Of a stretch of DNA of 64,000 bases, positions 42,811-54,173 are shown in pieces (positions within the stretch are counted from its first letter, which is position 1; the number at the start of each line of letters is the position of its first letter). The DNA is taken from assembly GCA_949130485.1 (NCBI GenBank), contig OX422192.1:9099008-9163007 (forward strand), given 5' to 3'. The notes under the pieces were generated by a model. It worked only from the letters and a program-made list of their open reading frames with translations. It was not told where the DNA came from and searched no databases. The position numbers and the translations under genes were made by a program. Source of the stretch: Agelas oroides. Taxonomy: Eukaryota; Porifera; Demospongiae; Agelasida; Agelasidae.

Positions 42811-43199
42811 GTTGAAGGGGGGAAAATATGTGAAGAAGTTACTGTGCAATCTGAAATCAGTACCTGGCAGGTACAGCTGGCAGTTACTTTTGGAGCATTA
42901 TATGAAGAAAAATTTGGGGGGATTATGAACACTATCTAGGGCCTAGGTTTTGTGAGCATCTTGGTGTGCAGTTTAGAAGGGAAAATAGTCCTAGTGCTAA
43001 ACCGAAACAAGATAGAGAGTTGTAGTGGACAACCAAACGTTCCCTACTGGTGGCCTACAACAGAATGATACATAATTCATCTGCACATGCGCACTAGAAC
43101 TGTGGGGGAGTAACTCAAACTTGTTTCCAGATCCTTTAGCGAAAAGGCGGAGTGAGGTCTGGGAACTCTCTTTCCCCTTGAAATAAAGCTACAGGTACG

Positions 43200-45416
43200 A
43201 TGGCGGAAGCTCCGGATCCCGTGGCGAAGGGATTGGAGGAACTGGAGGAGGAGATCACCTGCCCCGTTTGTCAGGAGCACTTCCGCGACCCCAAGATACT
43301 CCCTTGCCTCCACTACTACTGCAAGGAGTGCGTCCGACAACTGGCCCTCCGAGCAGGAACCAACAGTCCATTTTCGTGTCCTGAGTGCCGAAGGGGAACA
43401 GTTTTGCCTCAAAATGACCCCGATCAACTGCCCACGGCGTTTTTCGTCAACCGAATGAAAGAACTGTGCACAAAAATGGGGAAAGCGCAGGGGAAAATGG
43501 AAACCCTTTGCGAAATGTGTTCTGGAGCGAAGGCTGTAGCATTTTGTCGCCAATGTACTGACTTTATCTGCAACGATTACACGGAATTGCACAAAAAGTT
43601 AAAAGTATTTGTTGGTCATAAGGTCGTGTCTCTTCAGGAGCTGAAAGAGGGCGGGACCAAGGCGATCCCGCTGAAAGAAGCCCCGCCCTCAATGTGCAAA
43701 GACCACGAAGAGCAGTTGAAGATCTACTGCTTTGATTGCGATCACCTCATTTGTCGGGATTGTATCATTTATGATCATGCAGGACACAAGTCAGAATTTG
43801 TGAAGAAATCCGCCCCTCGGTACAAGAAAACACTCAAAGAGAGTTTGGCACCACTTGCAAAGATCCAAACCAACGTCTCAGCTGCTACCAGGGAGGTGGA
43901 GAAGATTGAAAGGGAGGTTTGTGAGCAACATAAAGCTGTTGCAGGCACAATTGAGCAGTCATTCAAGCAGCTTCACGAAATCCTACACAAGCGAGAGAAG
44001 CAACTGCAGGAAAGAGTGTCTGAATTGAAGCAACAAAAACTGGACAACCTGGGAGCACAGAAGAAGGGTTTCGCACTAGCCACCAGCGAGATTCAAGGTC
44101 TTGTGGAGTTTGTAGAGCGCAGTGTTGAAAATGCAACTGATGAAGAATTCATGTCGTTGCAGCAGCACATTCAAGAGCAAATCCAAGAGCAGTGTGCAAA
44201 GCATGAGCGCATCAATCTCATACCAGCAGAGGTAGCGAATGTTGGTGTTAGAGTGGCCTGTACTGAAGGTATCTCTGACCTCTGTCAAAAGAATGCTGAG
44301 GTACTAGTCTTGAGAGTGGATCCCACCAAGTGCACAGCAGAGGGGTTGGGGACAAAAGTTGCTGAAGTTGGCACGTCAGCCCATTTCATGGTCCACACTG
44401 AGTACCAAAATGGCTGGTTCTATGGAGAAAAGCAAGTGGTCAAGGCAGAGCTGAAATCGGTTGTGAATAATTCTGTTTCTTATGCCAAAGTCACCTCCAA
44501 AGAGAGAGGAGTTTATGAGGTCACTTACACTCCAGAGGTTCGTGGGAGGCACACGCTGGTTGTGAAGGTGAATGGCACCCAAATTGCTGGCAGTCCATTT
44601 CAAGTGTTTGCAAAGATCCATCCCTTTCAGTTAGGCAAGCCAGTCAGGGTTGTGGAAGGAATGAATCGCCCATGGGGGATAGCACTCAACAGCAAGCAGC
44701 AGTTAGTTGTAGCTGAGTTGTTTGGGAAGAAGGTGACAGTGTTTGACAGAGATGGTAAGAAGGTACAAACAATCACTTGTGAGAAGTTTTCACTTCCTAG
44801 TGGAGTAGCTGTGGACAAAGATGACAATATTTATGTGTCTGATGATAGTAACTGCTCTCTTCTCAAGTTCAGCAAGGAAGGGAAGCTCATGAAAGTAGTT
44901 GGACAAAAAGGCACACAACCAGGAGAGTTTAGTAATCTTGGTATGATCAAGATCATCGATGACAAACTGTACGTGTGTGATCGTGGGAACCACAGAGTTC
45001 AAATACTGAACACAGAGTTGGAGTATGTGAATAGCTTTGGTTGCCATGGTAATGGCAATGGTCAGTTTAAAGAGTCAAGTGACATTGCCCAGGACAGAGC
45101 AGGAAATTTGTATGTAACTGATACTAAAAATAATCGTGTGCAAGTCTTTGACTGCAAGGGACAGTTTTTGTCTGCTTTCAGTAAAAGAGGTGCTGCTTAC
45201 AAGCAACAACTAAAGTTTCCACTTGGCATCTGTGTTGGTTCTGATCAGTTTGTTTATGTATTTGAGAGGGGAAGGGGTGTGTCAGTGTTTACGACAAGTG
45301 GAAAGTTTGTGACCTCCTTTGGTCAGTTCAGTGACCCTGCAGGTATTGTGATTGATGATGATGGTTTTGTGTATGTGAGTGACTGTGAATCTGCAGGCAA
45401 AGTTTACATCTTGTAA
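43200..45416 (+). CDS. TRIM-NHL protein, copy B, with altered B-box 1
   Basis: Intronless, 738 residues from ATG 43200. Same order as copy A: RING (~21-63), B-box 1, B-box 2, coiled coil, filamin domain, NHL propeller. The RING keeps all Cys/His ligands. In B-box 1 the conserved CNDC of the paralogues reads CNDY (Tyr at ~127), removing a likely zinc ligand. The fifth NHL blade reads YVFERGRG instead of YVCDRGN and is shortened. The frame is nevertheless open and similar in length, so the gene may still work, possibly with changed oligomerisation or binding. A canonical AATAAA follows at about 45827. Confidence 0.92.
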   Translation: MAEAPDPVAKGLEELEEEITCPVCQEHFRDPKILPCLHYYCKECVRQLALRAGTNSPFSCPECRRGTVLPQNDPDQLPTAFFVNRMKELCTKMGKAQGKMETLCEMCSGAKAVAFCRQCTDFICNDYTELHKKLKVFVGHKVVSLQELKEGGTKAIPLKEAPPSMCKDHEEQLKIYCFDCDHLICRDCIIYDHAGHKSEFVKKSAPRYKKTLKESLAPLAKIQTNVSAATREVEKIEREVCEQHKAVAGTIEQSFKQLHEILHKREKQLQERVSELKQQKLDNLGAQKKGFALATSEIQGLVEFVERSVENATDEEFMSLQQHIQEQIQEQCAKHERINLIPAEVANVGVRVACTEGISDLCQKNAEVLVLRVDPTKCTAEGLGTKVAEVGTSAHFMVHTEYQNGWFYGEKQVVKAELKSVVNNSVSYAKVTSKERGVYEVTYTPEVRGRHTLVVKVNGTQIAGSPFQVFAKIHPFQLGKPVRVVEGMNRPWGIALNSKQQLVVAELFGKKVTVFDRDGKKVQTITCEKFSLPSGVAVDKDDNIYVSDDSNCSLLKFSKEGKLMKVVGQKGTQPGEFSNLGMIKIIDDKLYVCDRGNHRVQILNTELEYVNSFGCHGNGNGQFKESSDIAQDRAGNLYVTDTKNNRVQVFDCKGQFLSAFSKRGAAYKQQLKFPLGICVGSDQFVYVFERGRGVSVFTTSGKFVTSFGQFSDPAGIVIDDDGFVYVSDCESAGKVYIL

Positions 45417-45903
45417 CTGTTAATTTTTAAAAATACAGAGCATTTTTGTAAGCATTTTTTTCTTTATAACAATTTTGCAACAATTCAAGGGTACATAAAT
45501 AGCAATTGCTAACTTGATAATGCACCCAGATAGAAGTCCAATTAAAATATTATGTGTTAAGTGAGGTAAGACATAGCAGAACACAATGACTGGCAGTTTT
45601 GTACAGATGGAGGTAAGCTGTTCCATAGGGTGATTGTATGCGGGGAAAAACCATGATTGATGGGCATTCGTGCTTGTTACTGGCCTTTCAAGGTCTAGTG
45701 TACTGGTGTTTCGGAGAGATCTGGACAGGTTTCGTGGTACAATGGGTGCAGTATGGAAATTCAGATGTCCATTGACAATTTGTACATGTATATACATGCC
45801 ACTAAGTGTATACTGAATCTTGTGTCCAATAAATTGATTGGTATAAAACATCTTCACATAGAGGCCCCCATGCATGATTGTGGTGCTTCAATCCCTCATG
45901 GTG
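45417..45903. other. TRIM-B 3' flank
   Basis: AT-rich, with a likely polyadenylation signal AATAAA near 45827. No exon recognised. Confidence 0.5.
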
Positions 45904-46300
45904 TCATGTCTGCTCCCCCCTCCTCAGTTTATCAATGGCTTCAGACAACATGTGACTGCAGAGAGAGGGTGATGATGTATGCATGAGTATGAAGGGAGGA
46001 TGAAATGCTTCAAACATCAAAAGACTGTCAATTGTCATTTCTAATCCACCAGGTAGATGCTTCTGGGAACAACTTTGGGTAATACATGAAATTGTGTATT
46101 ACTACCACGGGTGCTTCACAAGTAACCAACATACACTCACACCTGTTTCTGCATGAGCAAAGTGGCTGCGGTACCCAGTCTGGCTTTACTTTTGAAGTCC
46201 TCCAGTGCCCTCAGTCTCCACACCAGACCATGCTGTGTGTGTGTGTGCCTGCTCTGCTGCTCTGCCACACCCCCCCCCACTCAACTGGATGGTACTAGAG
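45904..46300 (-). pseudogene. TTC36: TTC36 copy B relic (exons 3 and 4 only)
   Basis: 45904-45970 matches the last TTC36 exon (rc of GTCTGCTCCC and TTTATCAATGGCTTCAGACA), but its start, with the MNPYAALC codons, is eroded. 46145-46300 matches exon 3 (CTCCAGTGCCCTCAGTCTCC) with a 12-base deletion and insertions. Exons 1 and 2 are absent, so it cannot encode the protein. Confidence 0.85.
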
Positions 46301-48004
46301 ACTGATCGTACAAAACAACTGAAGGGTGCTACCATCTGGCTTCTACTGGCAAAACATGAGTGGCTATACGTATATCCCTGACTAGACTGTTGCTCTGACT
46401 ATGAAGTTGCCACCATCTGGCTTCTATATATACTGGCAAAACATGATTGATGGTGTATACCCCTGACTAGACTACATGTATGAAGTTGCATGAGTTAATT
46501 GTATACATATTGCAGATTGCTCAGGCTGGCCTGAAACTCCCAAATAACAGTCCTGTAATGCATGTTGTCACTATTGGGTGTGCCACAGATTGTCGCCACT
46601 GTGTCTATTAGTAAGTCTGCCAGGGCTAGGTCTATGAATGTAAGGGTGGGGTTTTGTACATGATGACTTTGCTTTCATGCTGTCATCCCTACCTTGGCAT
46701 TACAGACTGATTACACAAGATCAACTGCAGTGGTCTGGAACATCTGTGAGGGAGTCACTACAACTGCATTTCCAACTTGCAGTGCGATGTTCATGACCTT
46801 GATGACCGCAGTGAGCAGACGACTTCCTCACAGATATGTTGTAAAATGGTCTGGGGGTGAGCCAACTTTCTCTGGTTGTCTCATGCAACCTTATAGTTTC
46901 TAGCACCTCCTCTACATGAGAGGAGGATCTCTCATAATTATAGCCGCTGTACACCAACCACTCTGCTTGTACAACCAACTAATCTTGTATGCAGCCACAC
47001 ACACACAGTACAGACTATTGGCTTGTACATAGTTCTGTACATCCTAATGATGTATATAGCAGTTATTGTCTCGATGGACATAGGCGTATAAGTATAGCTT
47101 CATTGTGTGCACATTTTGTTTTTCTTGGTATACCATATCAGCTACCTCACACACAATTTGTCTGTAGTACCAAAATAATTATATATATCAGCTTGTGACC
47201 ACTCTGCACACATGCAACCAACTTGTTTTTGCAGTACACATTGTGCGCATGTATTTTTCCTGGTATATCATCCTATGTTACTTGTGTATGGCTCTATACA
47301 TGTGTATTACTGTTCAATAGCTTCATACCCATATATAGTAATAGTTGTCTGTTCCAAGGGTGGTCACTCACATAGGGGTTGCAGTCATATAGCTAAGATC
47401 AGTCAATTTGACTGTCATTCCGGGTGCTCAATTGCTTCCCCTCTCCACAAAAAAAAAAAAAAAAAAAGAGCTTGACCATACAAAAATTAACCTGTTGACA
47501 CCTTGACCTAGAACACACACGACTGCAGCTACTTGATCGTTTAAGACAAGTTCTCTCTATCTGGGCACAAGCTAGGCCACAGGTCACAGGTTTGTGTAAA
47601 AGCTGCATGGACTGCAGGATCATCCGGATCTACAACTACAGTAAGTAGTTTGTACCAAGATGGTCACAGGTCGCTCTCAGTAAGCTCTTGTCCACATCTG
47701 GGTCACAGTTACAATACAGTGACCTTCCCTTGCTATCCCCTTGTATGATAGTAAGGTTTAGTTGTAGAACTCTCACGTCACCTTTTGGGGGAATCTCGGG
47801 ATGCAGTTTAGAAAGGAAAATCTACCAGTCCCTCCCGAGAGTTGTAGTGGACCCACGTACGTTGAAGTAAGCGACATTTTCATTTACGCATGCGCACTAG
47901 AACTCTGGTCTACTCGCATATTTCGGTCGATTTCTGCCCTGACTCCATTTTTACCCACCCCATTTACCTTTCTCTCTCTACCTTGAAAAGAATCTATAGC
48001 TGCG
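46301..48004. other. Gene-poor spacer before TRIM-C
   Basis: 46315-46500 contains a repeated ~110-bp text (CTGACTAGACTGTTGCTC / GGCAAAACATGA, ACCATCTGGCTTCTA twice). 46630-46700 is a degenerate GGGATGACAGCATGAAAGCA foldback fragment. 47450-47467 is a poly(A) run. 47790-48004 matches the 5' flank of TRIM-B (CAGTTTAGAA, GAGAGTTGTAGTGGAC, CGCATGCGCACTAGAACT), so the TRIM promoter was duplicated too. No coding exon recognised. Confidence 0.6.
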
Positions 48005-50218
48005 ATGGCGGAAGCTCCAGATCCCGTGGAGAAAGGGTTGGAGGAGCTGGAGGAGGAGATCACCTGCCCCGTTTGTCAGGAGCACTTCCGCGACCCCAAG
48101 ATCCTTCCTTGCCTCCACTACTACTGCAAGGAGTGCATCCGACAACTGGCCCTCCGAGCAGGAACCAACAGTCCCTTTGCGTGCCCCGAGTGCCGAAGGG
48201 GAACAGTTTTGCCTCAAAATGACCCCGATCAACTGCCCACGGCGTTTTTCGTCAACCGAATGAAAGAACTACGTACAAAAATGGGAAAAGTACAGGGGAA
48301 AATGGAAGCCGTTTGCGAAATGTGTTCTAGAGCGAAGGCTGTCGCGTTTTGTCGCCAATGTACTGACTTTATCTGTAACGATTGCGCGAGAATGCACGGT
48401 GTGATGAAGGTATTTTCTGGTCATAAAGTCGTGACCCTTCAGGAGCTGAAGGAGGGCGGGGCTAAGGCGATCCCACTGAAAGAAGCCCCGCCCTCAATGT
48501 GCAAAGACCACGATGAACCGTTGAAAATTTACTGCTTTGATTGTAATCACCTCATCTGTCGAGATTGCATCATTTACGACCATGCAGGACACAAGTCAGA
48601 ATTTGTGAAGAAATCCGCCCCTCGGTACAAGAAAACACTCAAAGAGAGTTTGGCGCCACTTGCAAAGATCCAAACCAACATCTCAGCTGCTACCAGGGAG
48701 GTGGAGAAGGTTGAGGGGGAGGTTTCTGAGCAACATAAAGCTGTTGCAGGCACAATTGAGCAGTCGTTCAAGCAACTTCATGAAATCCTACACAAACGAG
48801 AGAAGCAACTGCTGGACAGAGTGTCTGAATTGAAGCAGCAAAAGCTGGACAACCTGGGAGCACAGAAGAAGGGTTTCACACTAGCTACCAGCGAGATTCA
48901 AGGTCTCGTGGAGTTTGTAGAGCGCAGTGTTGAAAATGCAACTGATGAAGAATTCATGTCGTTGCAGCAGCACATTCAAGAGCAAATCCAAGAGCAGTGT
49001 GCAAAGCATGAGCACATCAATCTCACACCAGCAGAGGTGGCAAATGTTGGTGTTAGAGTGGCCTGTGCTGAAGGTATCTCTGACCTCTGTCAAAAGAATG
49101 CTGAGGTACTAGTCTTGCCAGATCCCACCAAGTGCACAGCAGAGGGGGCTGGGACAAAAGTTGCTGAAGTTGGCAAGTCAGCCCAGTTCACAGTCTGCAC
49201 TGTGTACCAAAATGGCCAGCTCTGTAGAGAAAAGCAAGTGGTCGAGGCAGAGCTGAAATCAGTTGTGAATGATTCTGTTGTTCATGCCAAAGTTACCTCA
49301 AAAGGGAGAGGAGTTTATGAGGTCACTTATACTCCAGTGGTTCGTGGAAGGTACATTCTGACTGTTAAGGTGAATGGCACCCAAATTGCTGGCAGTCCAT
49401 TTCAAGTGTTTACAAAGATCCACCCCACCCAGCTAGGTGAGCCAGTCAGGGTCGTGGAAGGAGTGGTTGACCCATGGGGGATAGCAGTCAACAGCAAGCA
49501 GCAGTTAGTTGTAGCTGAGTTGTTTGGGAAGAAGGTGACAGTGTTTGACAGAGAGGGCAAGAAGGTACAAACAATCACATGTGAGAAGTTATCAAGCCCT
49601 AGTGGAGTAGCTGTGGACAAAGATGATAATATCTATGTGTGCGATATCAACAATTCCTCACTTCTCAAGTTCAGCAAGGAAGGGAAGCTCATTAAAGTAG
49701 TTAGACGAAAAGGCACACAACTAGGTGATTTTAATGGTCCCAGTATTATCAAGATCATCAATGACAAACTATACGTGTGTGATCGTGGGAACCACAGAGT
49801 TCAAATACTGAACACAGAGTTGGAGTATGTGAATAGTTTTGGTTGCCATGGTAAGGGAGATGGTCAGTTTACCAAGCCAAATGACATTGCCCAGGATAGA
49901 GCAGGAAATTTGTATGTGACTGATTGTCACAATAATCGTGTGCAAGTCTTTGACTGCAAGGGACAGTTTTTGTCTACCTTCAGTACAAAGGAGGCTGCTT
50001 CCAAACAGCTGAGCAATCCTCGCGGCATCTCTGTTGGTTCTGACCAGTTTGTTTATGTATGTGATAATGGGCACAGTTGTGTGTCAGTGTTTAAGATGAG
50101 TGGAGAGTTTTTGACCTCCTTTGGTCAGTTCAGTAACCCTGCAGGTATTGCAATTGATAATGATGGTTTCTTATATGTGAGTGACTATGTATATGCAGGC
50201 AAAGTTCACATCTTGTAA
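48005..50218 (+). CDS. TRIM-NHL protein, copy C
   Basis: Intronless, 737 residues from ATG 48005. RING (~21-63), B-box 1 with CNDC intact, B-box 2 (CKDH ... CRDC ... DHAGH), coiled coil, filamin domain (GVYEVTYTPVVRG) and six NHL blades ending YVSDYVYAGKVHIL. The order is that of TRIM2/3/71-type E3 ligases. Differences from A and B concentrate in the NHL blades (for example YVTDCHNNR, YVCDNGHSC), suggesting altered ligand surface. Its downstream flank is closer to that of copy A than of B. Confidence 0.93.
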   Translation: MAEAPDPVEKGLEELEEEITCPVCQEHFRDPKILPCLHYYCKECIRQLALRAGTNSPFACPECRRGTVLPQNDPDQLPTAFFVNRMKELRTKMGKVQGKMEAVCEMCSRAKAVAFCRQCTDFICNDCARMHGVMKVFSGHKVVTLQELKEGGAKAIPLKEAPPSMCKDHDEPLKIYCFDCNHLICRDCIIYDHAGHKSEFVKKSAPRYKKTLKESLAPLAKIQTNISAATREVEKVEGEVSEQHKAVAGTIEQSFKQLHEILHKREKQLLDRVSELKQQKLDNLGAQKKGFTLATSEIQGLVEFVERSVENATDEEFMSLQQHIQEQIQEQCAKHEHINLTPAEVANVGVRVACAEGISDLCQKNAEVLVLPDPTKCTAEGAGTKVAEVGKSAQFTVCTVYQNGQLCREKQVVEAELKSVVNDSVVHAKVTSKGRGVYEVTYTPVVRGRYILTVKVNGTQIAGSPFQVFTKIHPTQLGEPVRVVEGVVDPWGIAVNSKQQLVVAELFGKKVTVFDREGKKVQTITCEKLSSPSGVAVDKDDNIYVCDINNSSLLKFSKEGKLIKVVRRKGTQLGDFNGPSIIKIINDKLYVCDRGNHRVQILNTELEYVNSFGCHGKGDGQFTKPNDIAQDRAGNLYVTDCHNNRVQVFDCKGQFLSTFSTKEAASKQLSNPRGISVGSDQFVYVCDNGHSCVSVFKMSGEFLTSFGQFSNPAGIAIDNDGFLYVSDYVYAGKVHIL

Positions 50219-50524
50219 CTTCTCATGTTTATAACAACTTGAGATGTATGTGATTGCATTTCTGTTATGTTATTTGTTTTGTGCATTTCCGTATTCTTTT
50301 ATAAATATTTCTGTATATATACTGCATGTCTATTGTATAAGAAGTCTGTCCCCTCAAGTCTCCCTGGTAGTCTGACGTGCAAGTACACTCTAGATGCTAC
50401 TTTTAAAACATATGGTAACACCTGGCAACAAGGACATATAAGTATTCAACACCATCTGTCTGTGGTACTGTGTACAAAGTCATGCAAGGTCTTCTGTAAG
50501 CTAGGCATGTGGTGCTAGTGGTGG

Positions 50525-51878
50525 TCATGTCTGCTCCCCTCTCCTCAGTTTATCAATGGCTTCAGACAACATGTGACTGCAGAGAGCAGCATAGGGGTTC
50601 ATTCGAACCACCTGCAGAGAGAGAGGGGGGGGGGGGGAATGTGATCGTACTTCAACATCAGAACATTGTTAAGTGGCTGAACCCAGGGGAGTAACTTGGG
50701 GCAAATTGCTATGTTGAGCTAGCCTCATTCTCACGTGTAGGTGATCAAAAACTGGAAACGCTCAGGCTAATGTCTTGTTCAAAACAACTACAGACTATTG
50801 CTGCTGCTACCATGAGCTATTAATTACCAAAAATATTTGGATACCCACTATGAAAGAAAAACACATCGAGTGCTGAATTGCCAATATAACTATTGTCTAT
50901 AATACTCTACTTTAAAGACCTACATACTTGGTTTGACCATAGTTCATACATACCAAGTCTACCTTTGGTTGTGGCGAAAACAACTCCTGAGTATATAGTT
51001 AATTCAGTCACCAAATAACACAGTATCACCTGTTTCTGAGCAAAGTGGCTGCCCAGTCTGGCTGCACTCTTGAAGTCCTCCAGTGCCTTCTCATCCTCCC
51101 CCCTCAGTCTCCACACCAGACCACGCTGTGTGTACGCCTGCTCTGCTGCTCTGCCACACCCCCCACTCAGCTGGATGGCTCTGTCTAAGTCAGCCAGGGC
51201 TAGATCTACCTGTGCTTGGAGACGATAAACCTGGTGTGTGTGTGTGTGTGTGTGTGTGGGGAGGAGGAGAGCACAAAAAAAAAAAATCACTCTATTAGTG
51301 TGACTTACTCCTTTCTGAGCATTCTATATACATGCCGTTTCCATGGTATTACATCATATTGGAGATCAACCACAACCACAGTCAGCGTTAGGCCTTAACA
51401 AATTATGCTTTTACATTCTATACATAATAGGTTTTAAAGTTGCATTACATAATGCTCATGATGTATGTCTATTATGTTTTAAAGTTGCATATTTTTTCTA
51501 TTAGTTCACTGGTTGCATTGTAGCATACCTGTGCTCTGTTGTTGTAGGGAGAGGCATAGTTTGGTGCCTCATTGACGGCCCTCGTCAGTAACTCCAGGGC
51601 ATCTTCCAGGTTCCCCTCCTCTGCCGCCCGTACTGCTTGAACTTCCAGGCCCTTTGCCCTCTGCACTGCATCTGAGTCCTCCTCCATTTCCCCACCTTCC
51701 CCCTCCCCATTCACCTCCTCACCCAGCTAGAAGAGGAATAGGACAAAAATAGCTCAATGGTTAGTGTGAGCTGGTAGTCTGTTCTCCCACTCGCCTCGAA
51801 GTCTGTCACTGGGTTCTCCGGGTTGAAAATAGCCTCCAAAACCTGCTCATCTCTCGTCCTTCTGCTGGCTGCCATCAT
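50525..51878 (-). CDS. TTC36: TTC36 copy C, complete TPR protein
   Basis: Exons 51795-51878, 51529-51726, 51030-51230 and 50525-50611 give 189 residues, matching vertebrate TTC36 length. N-terminus MMAASRRTRDEQVLEAIFNP, acidic linker with LGEEVNGEGEGG, three TPR-like helix pairs, C-terminal VVRMNPYAALCSHML. Intron 1 has a GC donor (GAG|GCGAGT) with a normal TAG acceptor; the homologous protein join VTDFE-LGEE supports it. Intron 3 carries a (TG)n tract beside the exon 3 acceptor. Likely a cytosolic Hsp70-binding co-chaperone (HBP21 family). It faces LRRC57 across 128 bases, and is probably the ancestral-position copy. Confidence 0.9.
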
Positions 51879-52006
51879 AGATAGGTACCGTGTCCTGTTA
51901 CCCGTTTGTGCTGACTGAGCAATAAATACTCTACTGACCTTTGACCTGGTAAGGTCCCATTCCCATACTTGCTGCATGCCTGGGAACGTGACTGCATTGC
52001 TCAGTG
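51879..52006. promoter_or_regulatory. Divergent promoter TTC36-C / LRRC57
   Basis: 128 bases between opposite start codons. The stretch contains the palindrome-like CCCATTCCCATAC / GGGAACG pair. It is conserved with the dead copy at 42080-42198, including GCAATAAATACTCTACTGA and TTTGACCTGGTA. Shared control is inferred from spacing. Confidence 0.6.
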
Positions 52007-53882
52007 ATGGGCAACACGAGCAGTGGTAAGAGTGGCGGTGCTAGTGGCGGTGGTCGTAGTGCGGTAGCTCAGCGAGTAAGCCAGGCTGGGAGGACGGGAG
52101 TGTGTACTCTCAGAGAGCAGAAACTAGCCGAGGTAGGTTGTCTAGTAGGTAGATGGTCTGGATTGGTCATTCCTGCATGCTCATGATGCTGTGACTGTAG
52201 TCTGTTAACATGTAAAACCAGAATCAAATTAGGCTATTCTATTAAATAGGCATACACCCCTTGTGGATGAACCTTATATGTGTCTAAGTAGGCAAGTTAT
52301 TAGGAGTAAAAGGGGGTAAATTTATAATAACTGTGTCCAGTGGGCTCTGTTCTGTCCGAGGGGGACTGTGATACTAACTTGTTGTCCAAGAGGTGCACTG
52401 AAATATGTTCATCCACCGAGGGAGAACGCCTATTAAGTCCATTCCTCATGGACATCTCTGTACACATTGCTAGAGTGGGAAGTTCAAGGCGAGTACAAAA
52501 ATCCCAAACGTTTTGCCTTCCAAGATGGTGTACACTACTCGTATGATGTAATCTTATAATACAATTTCTCTATTCACAAATCCCTTCACATCTCCCCTCC
52601 TCACCCTCACATCCTCACACCCTCACAGTTTCCGCAGCAGCTCCTGGAGGTGAAGGCATCTCTGAGGACACTCGACCTCTCCACCAACAAACTGGCCCAT
52701 CTGCCCCCCGCCATTGGAGACTTCACCATTCTACGCTCCCTCAACCTCTCCCACAACAGACTAGGTTAGTGTGGTAACTTCCTCCAGCAAGGTGTGCAGT
52801 CCTGCAACACCAGTGGCTCGGACAAGTTATTTTACAGTAGCAGACTTTTACAACTTCCTTGCTGTTGTACGACAGAGATAGTTCAGCATCGGAGTTCAGT
52901 CAGTAACTAGAGATACTAGCTGTTTATAGCCTCATTCCCAGGCTCCGCCCAGCTTTCCGTCGCTTGCAATTCACACGTGGGAAGAGCCTGGGAATGAGGC
53001 TAAGCTGTCTACTGAAGGCTGATTCTAGGATTGCTCATAAGTAATTTAGTTAACAGAGTCAACAGGGGGTATCACAGGTTAACCTCCGCTACATGTCACC
53101 CCACTTCAGTGCAGCTGCCGGAGGAGGTTGGAAGTCTGAAAAAGTTGGAGACGCTCAACCTGGAGCAAAATGAACTTGTGTCTCTCCCAGACAGCTGTGT
53201 GAACCTGAAGGCTCTGAAAACAGTCAACTTGTCTCGGAACAAACTGCAAACGTTCCCTCTCTTCCTCTGCCAGCTAATTCACTTGGACTTTGCCGACCTC
53301 TCCAACAACACTATACAAGAGTTACCCGAGGGTATTGACGCTTTGAATGCAGTAGAGTTGAATTTGAATGGAAATGGTATTAGTGTTCTTCCTGCGAGTC
53401 TTGCTAAATGTGTGAGACTGAAGGTTCTTCGCGTTCAGGAGAACACACTTGAACTCATGGGGCTCCCTCCAGCGCTGTTGAGTGACTCAAATATCTCTCT
53501 CTTGTGTGTGGAGGGAAACTTGTTTGAAACGAGAGAACTGCACGAAGTACCAGAGTACGAAAAGGTATGGTTGCCTAGCAACCATCATGTGGGTAACCTA
53601 GCAACCATTATGTGGGTAACCTAGCAACTTGTGGCTATTATGGAACACTAAACTTTAAACTGCATATTTGACAATTGTATCATAAATAAAAATGGGGGGG
53701 GGGCTTAGAATGAGGTACCATGCACTAAACTAGCCTCCTACCCAGCCAGTAGTTCATCAACTACAGTAGGGACTCCTGCATTTTGAACCTCACCCCCCCC
53801 CCCCCCCCCCCCAACACACACACACACACACCACACACACACACACACACACACCACACACACACCACACACCACACACACA

Positions 53883-53913
<31 letters not shown>

Positions 53914-54009
53914 CACCACACACACACACACACACACCACACACACACACACACACACCACACACAGTACATGGAGAGATACTCGGCCACTAGAAGGAAG
54001 GTAGACTGA
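52007..54009 (+). CDS. LRRC57: LRRC57, leucine-rich repeat protein
   Basis: Exons 52007-52132, 52629-52764, 53110-53564 and 53968-54009 give 252 residues (239 in vertebrates). It starts MGNTSSG, a good N-myristoylation context (Gly2), as in LRRC57. Leucine-rich repeats follow (LRTLDLSTNKLAHLP, LETLNLEQNELVSLP, LKTVNLSRNKLQTFP, FADLSNNTIQELP, VELNLNGNGISVLP). Family signatures near the end are LCVEGNLFETRELHE and YMERYSATRRK. The last exon is only 14 codons, behind a CA-repeat acceptor. The extra length is a Gly/Ser-rich insert after MGNTSSG. Expected to be membrane-associated via the lipid; function poorly known. Confidence 0.94.
52927..53002. repeat. Foldback repeat in LRRC57 intron 2
   Basis: Arms TAGCCTCATTCCCAGGCTC and GAGCCTGGGAATGAGGCTA with CCGTCGCTTGCAATT in the loop. 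Confidence 0.82.
53788..53967. repeat. C-tract plus (CA)n ending at a splice acceptor
   Basis: About 22 C residues then 75 CA-type dinucleotides with ACCAC interruptions. It runs directly into CACAG|TAC, the acceptor of LRRC57 exon 4. Confidence 0.92.
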
Positions 54010-54173
54010 CAGACAGACCAACACCAGACCAGGGGCGGGAGTAGATTTATTGTGTAAAAAAACTGTGCACTATACACAAAGAATGGACATGTACTATATT
54101 TTATATATGAGAATACCTGTAGTAATGAATATTAATTAATCAATAATCACATCTACTGATATTGAGGTGAGTC

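Noticed and set aside
46694-47475. Small frames between TTC36-B relic and TRIM-C
   Set aside because: Short, no motif, no splice logic; the region has repeat fragments and a poly(A) run.
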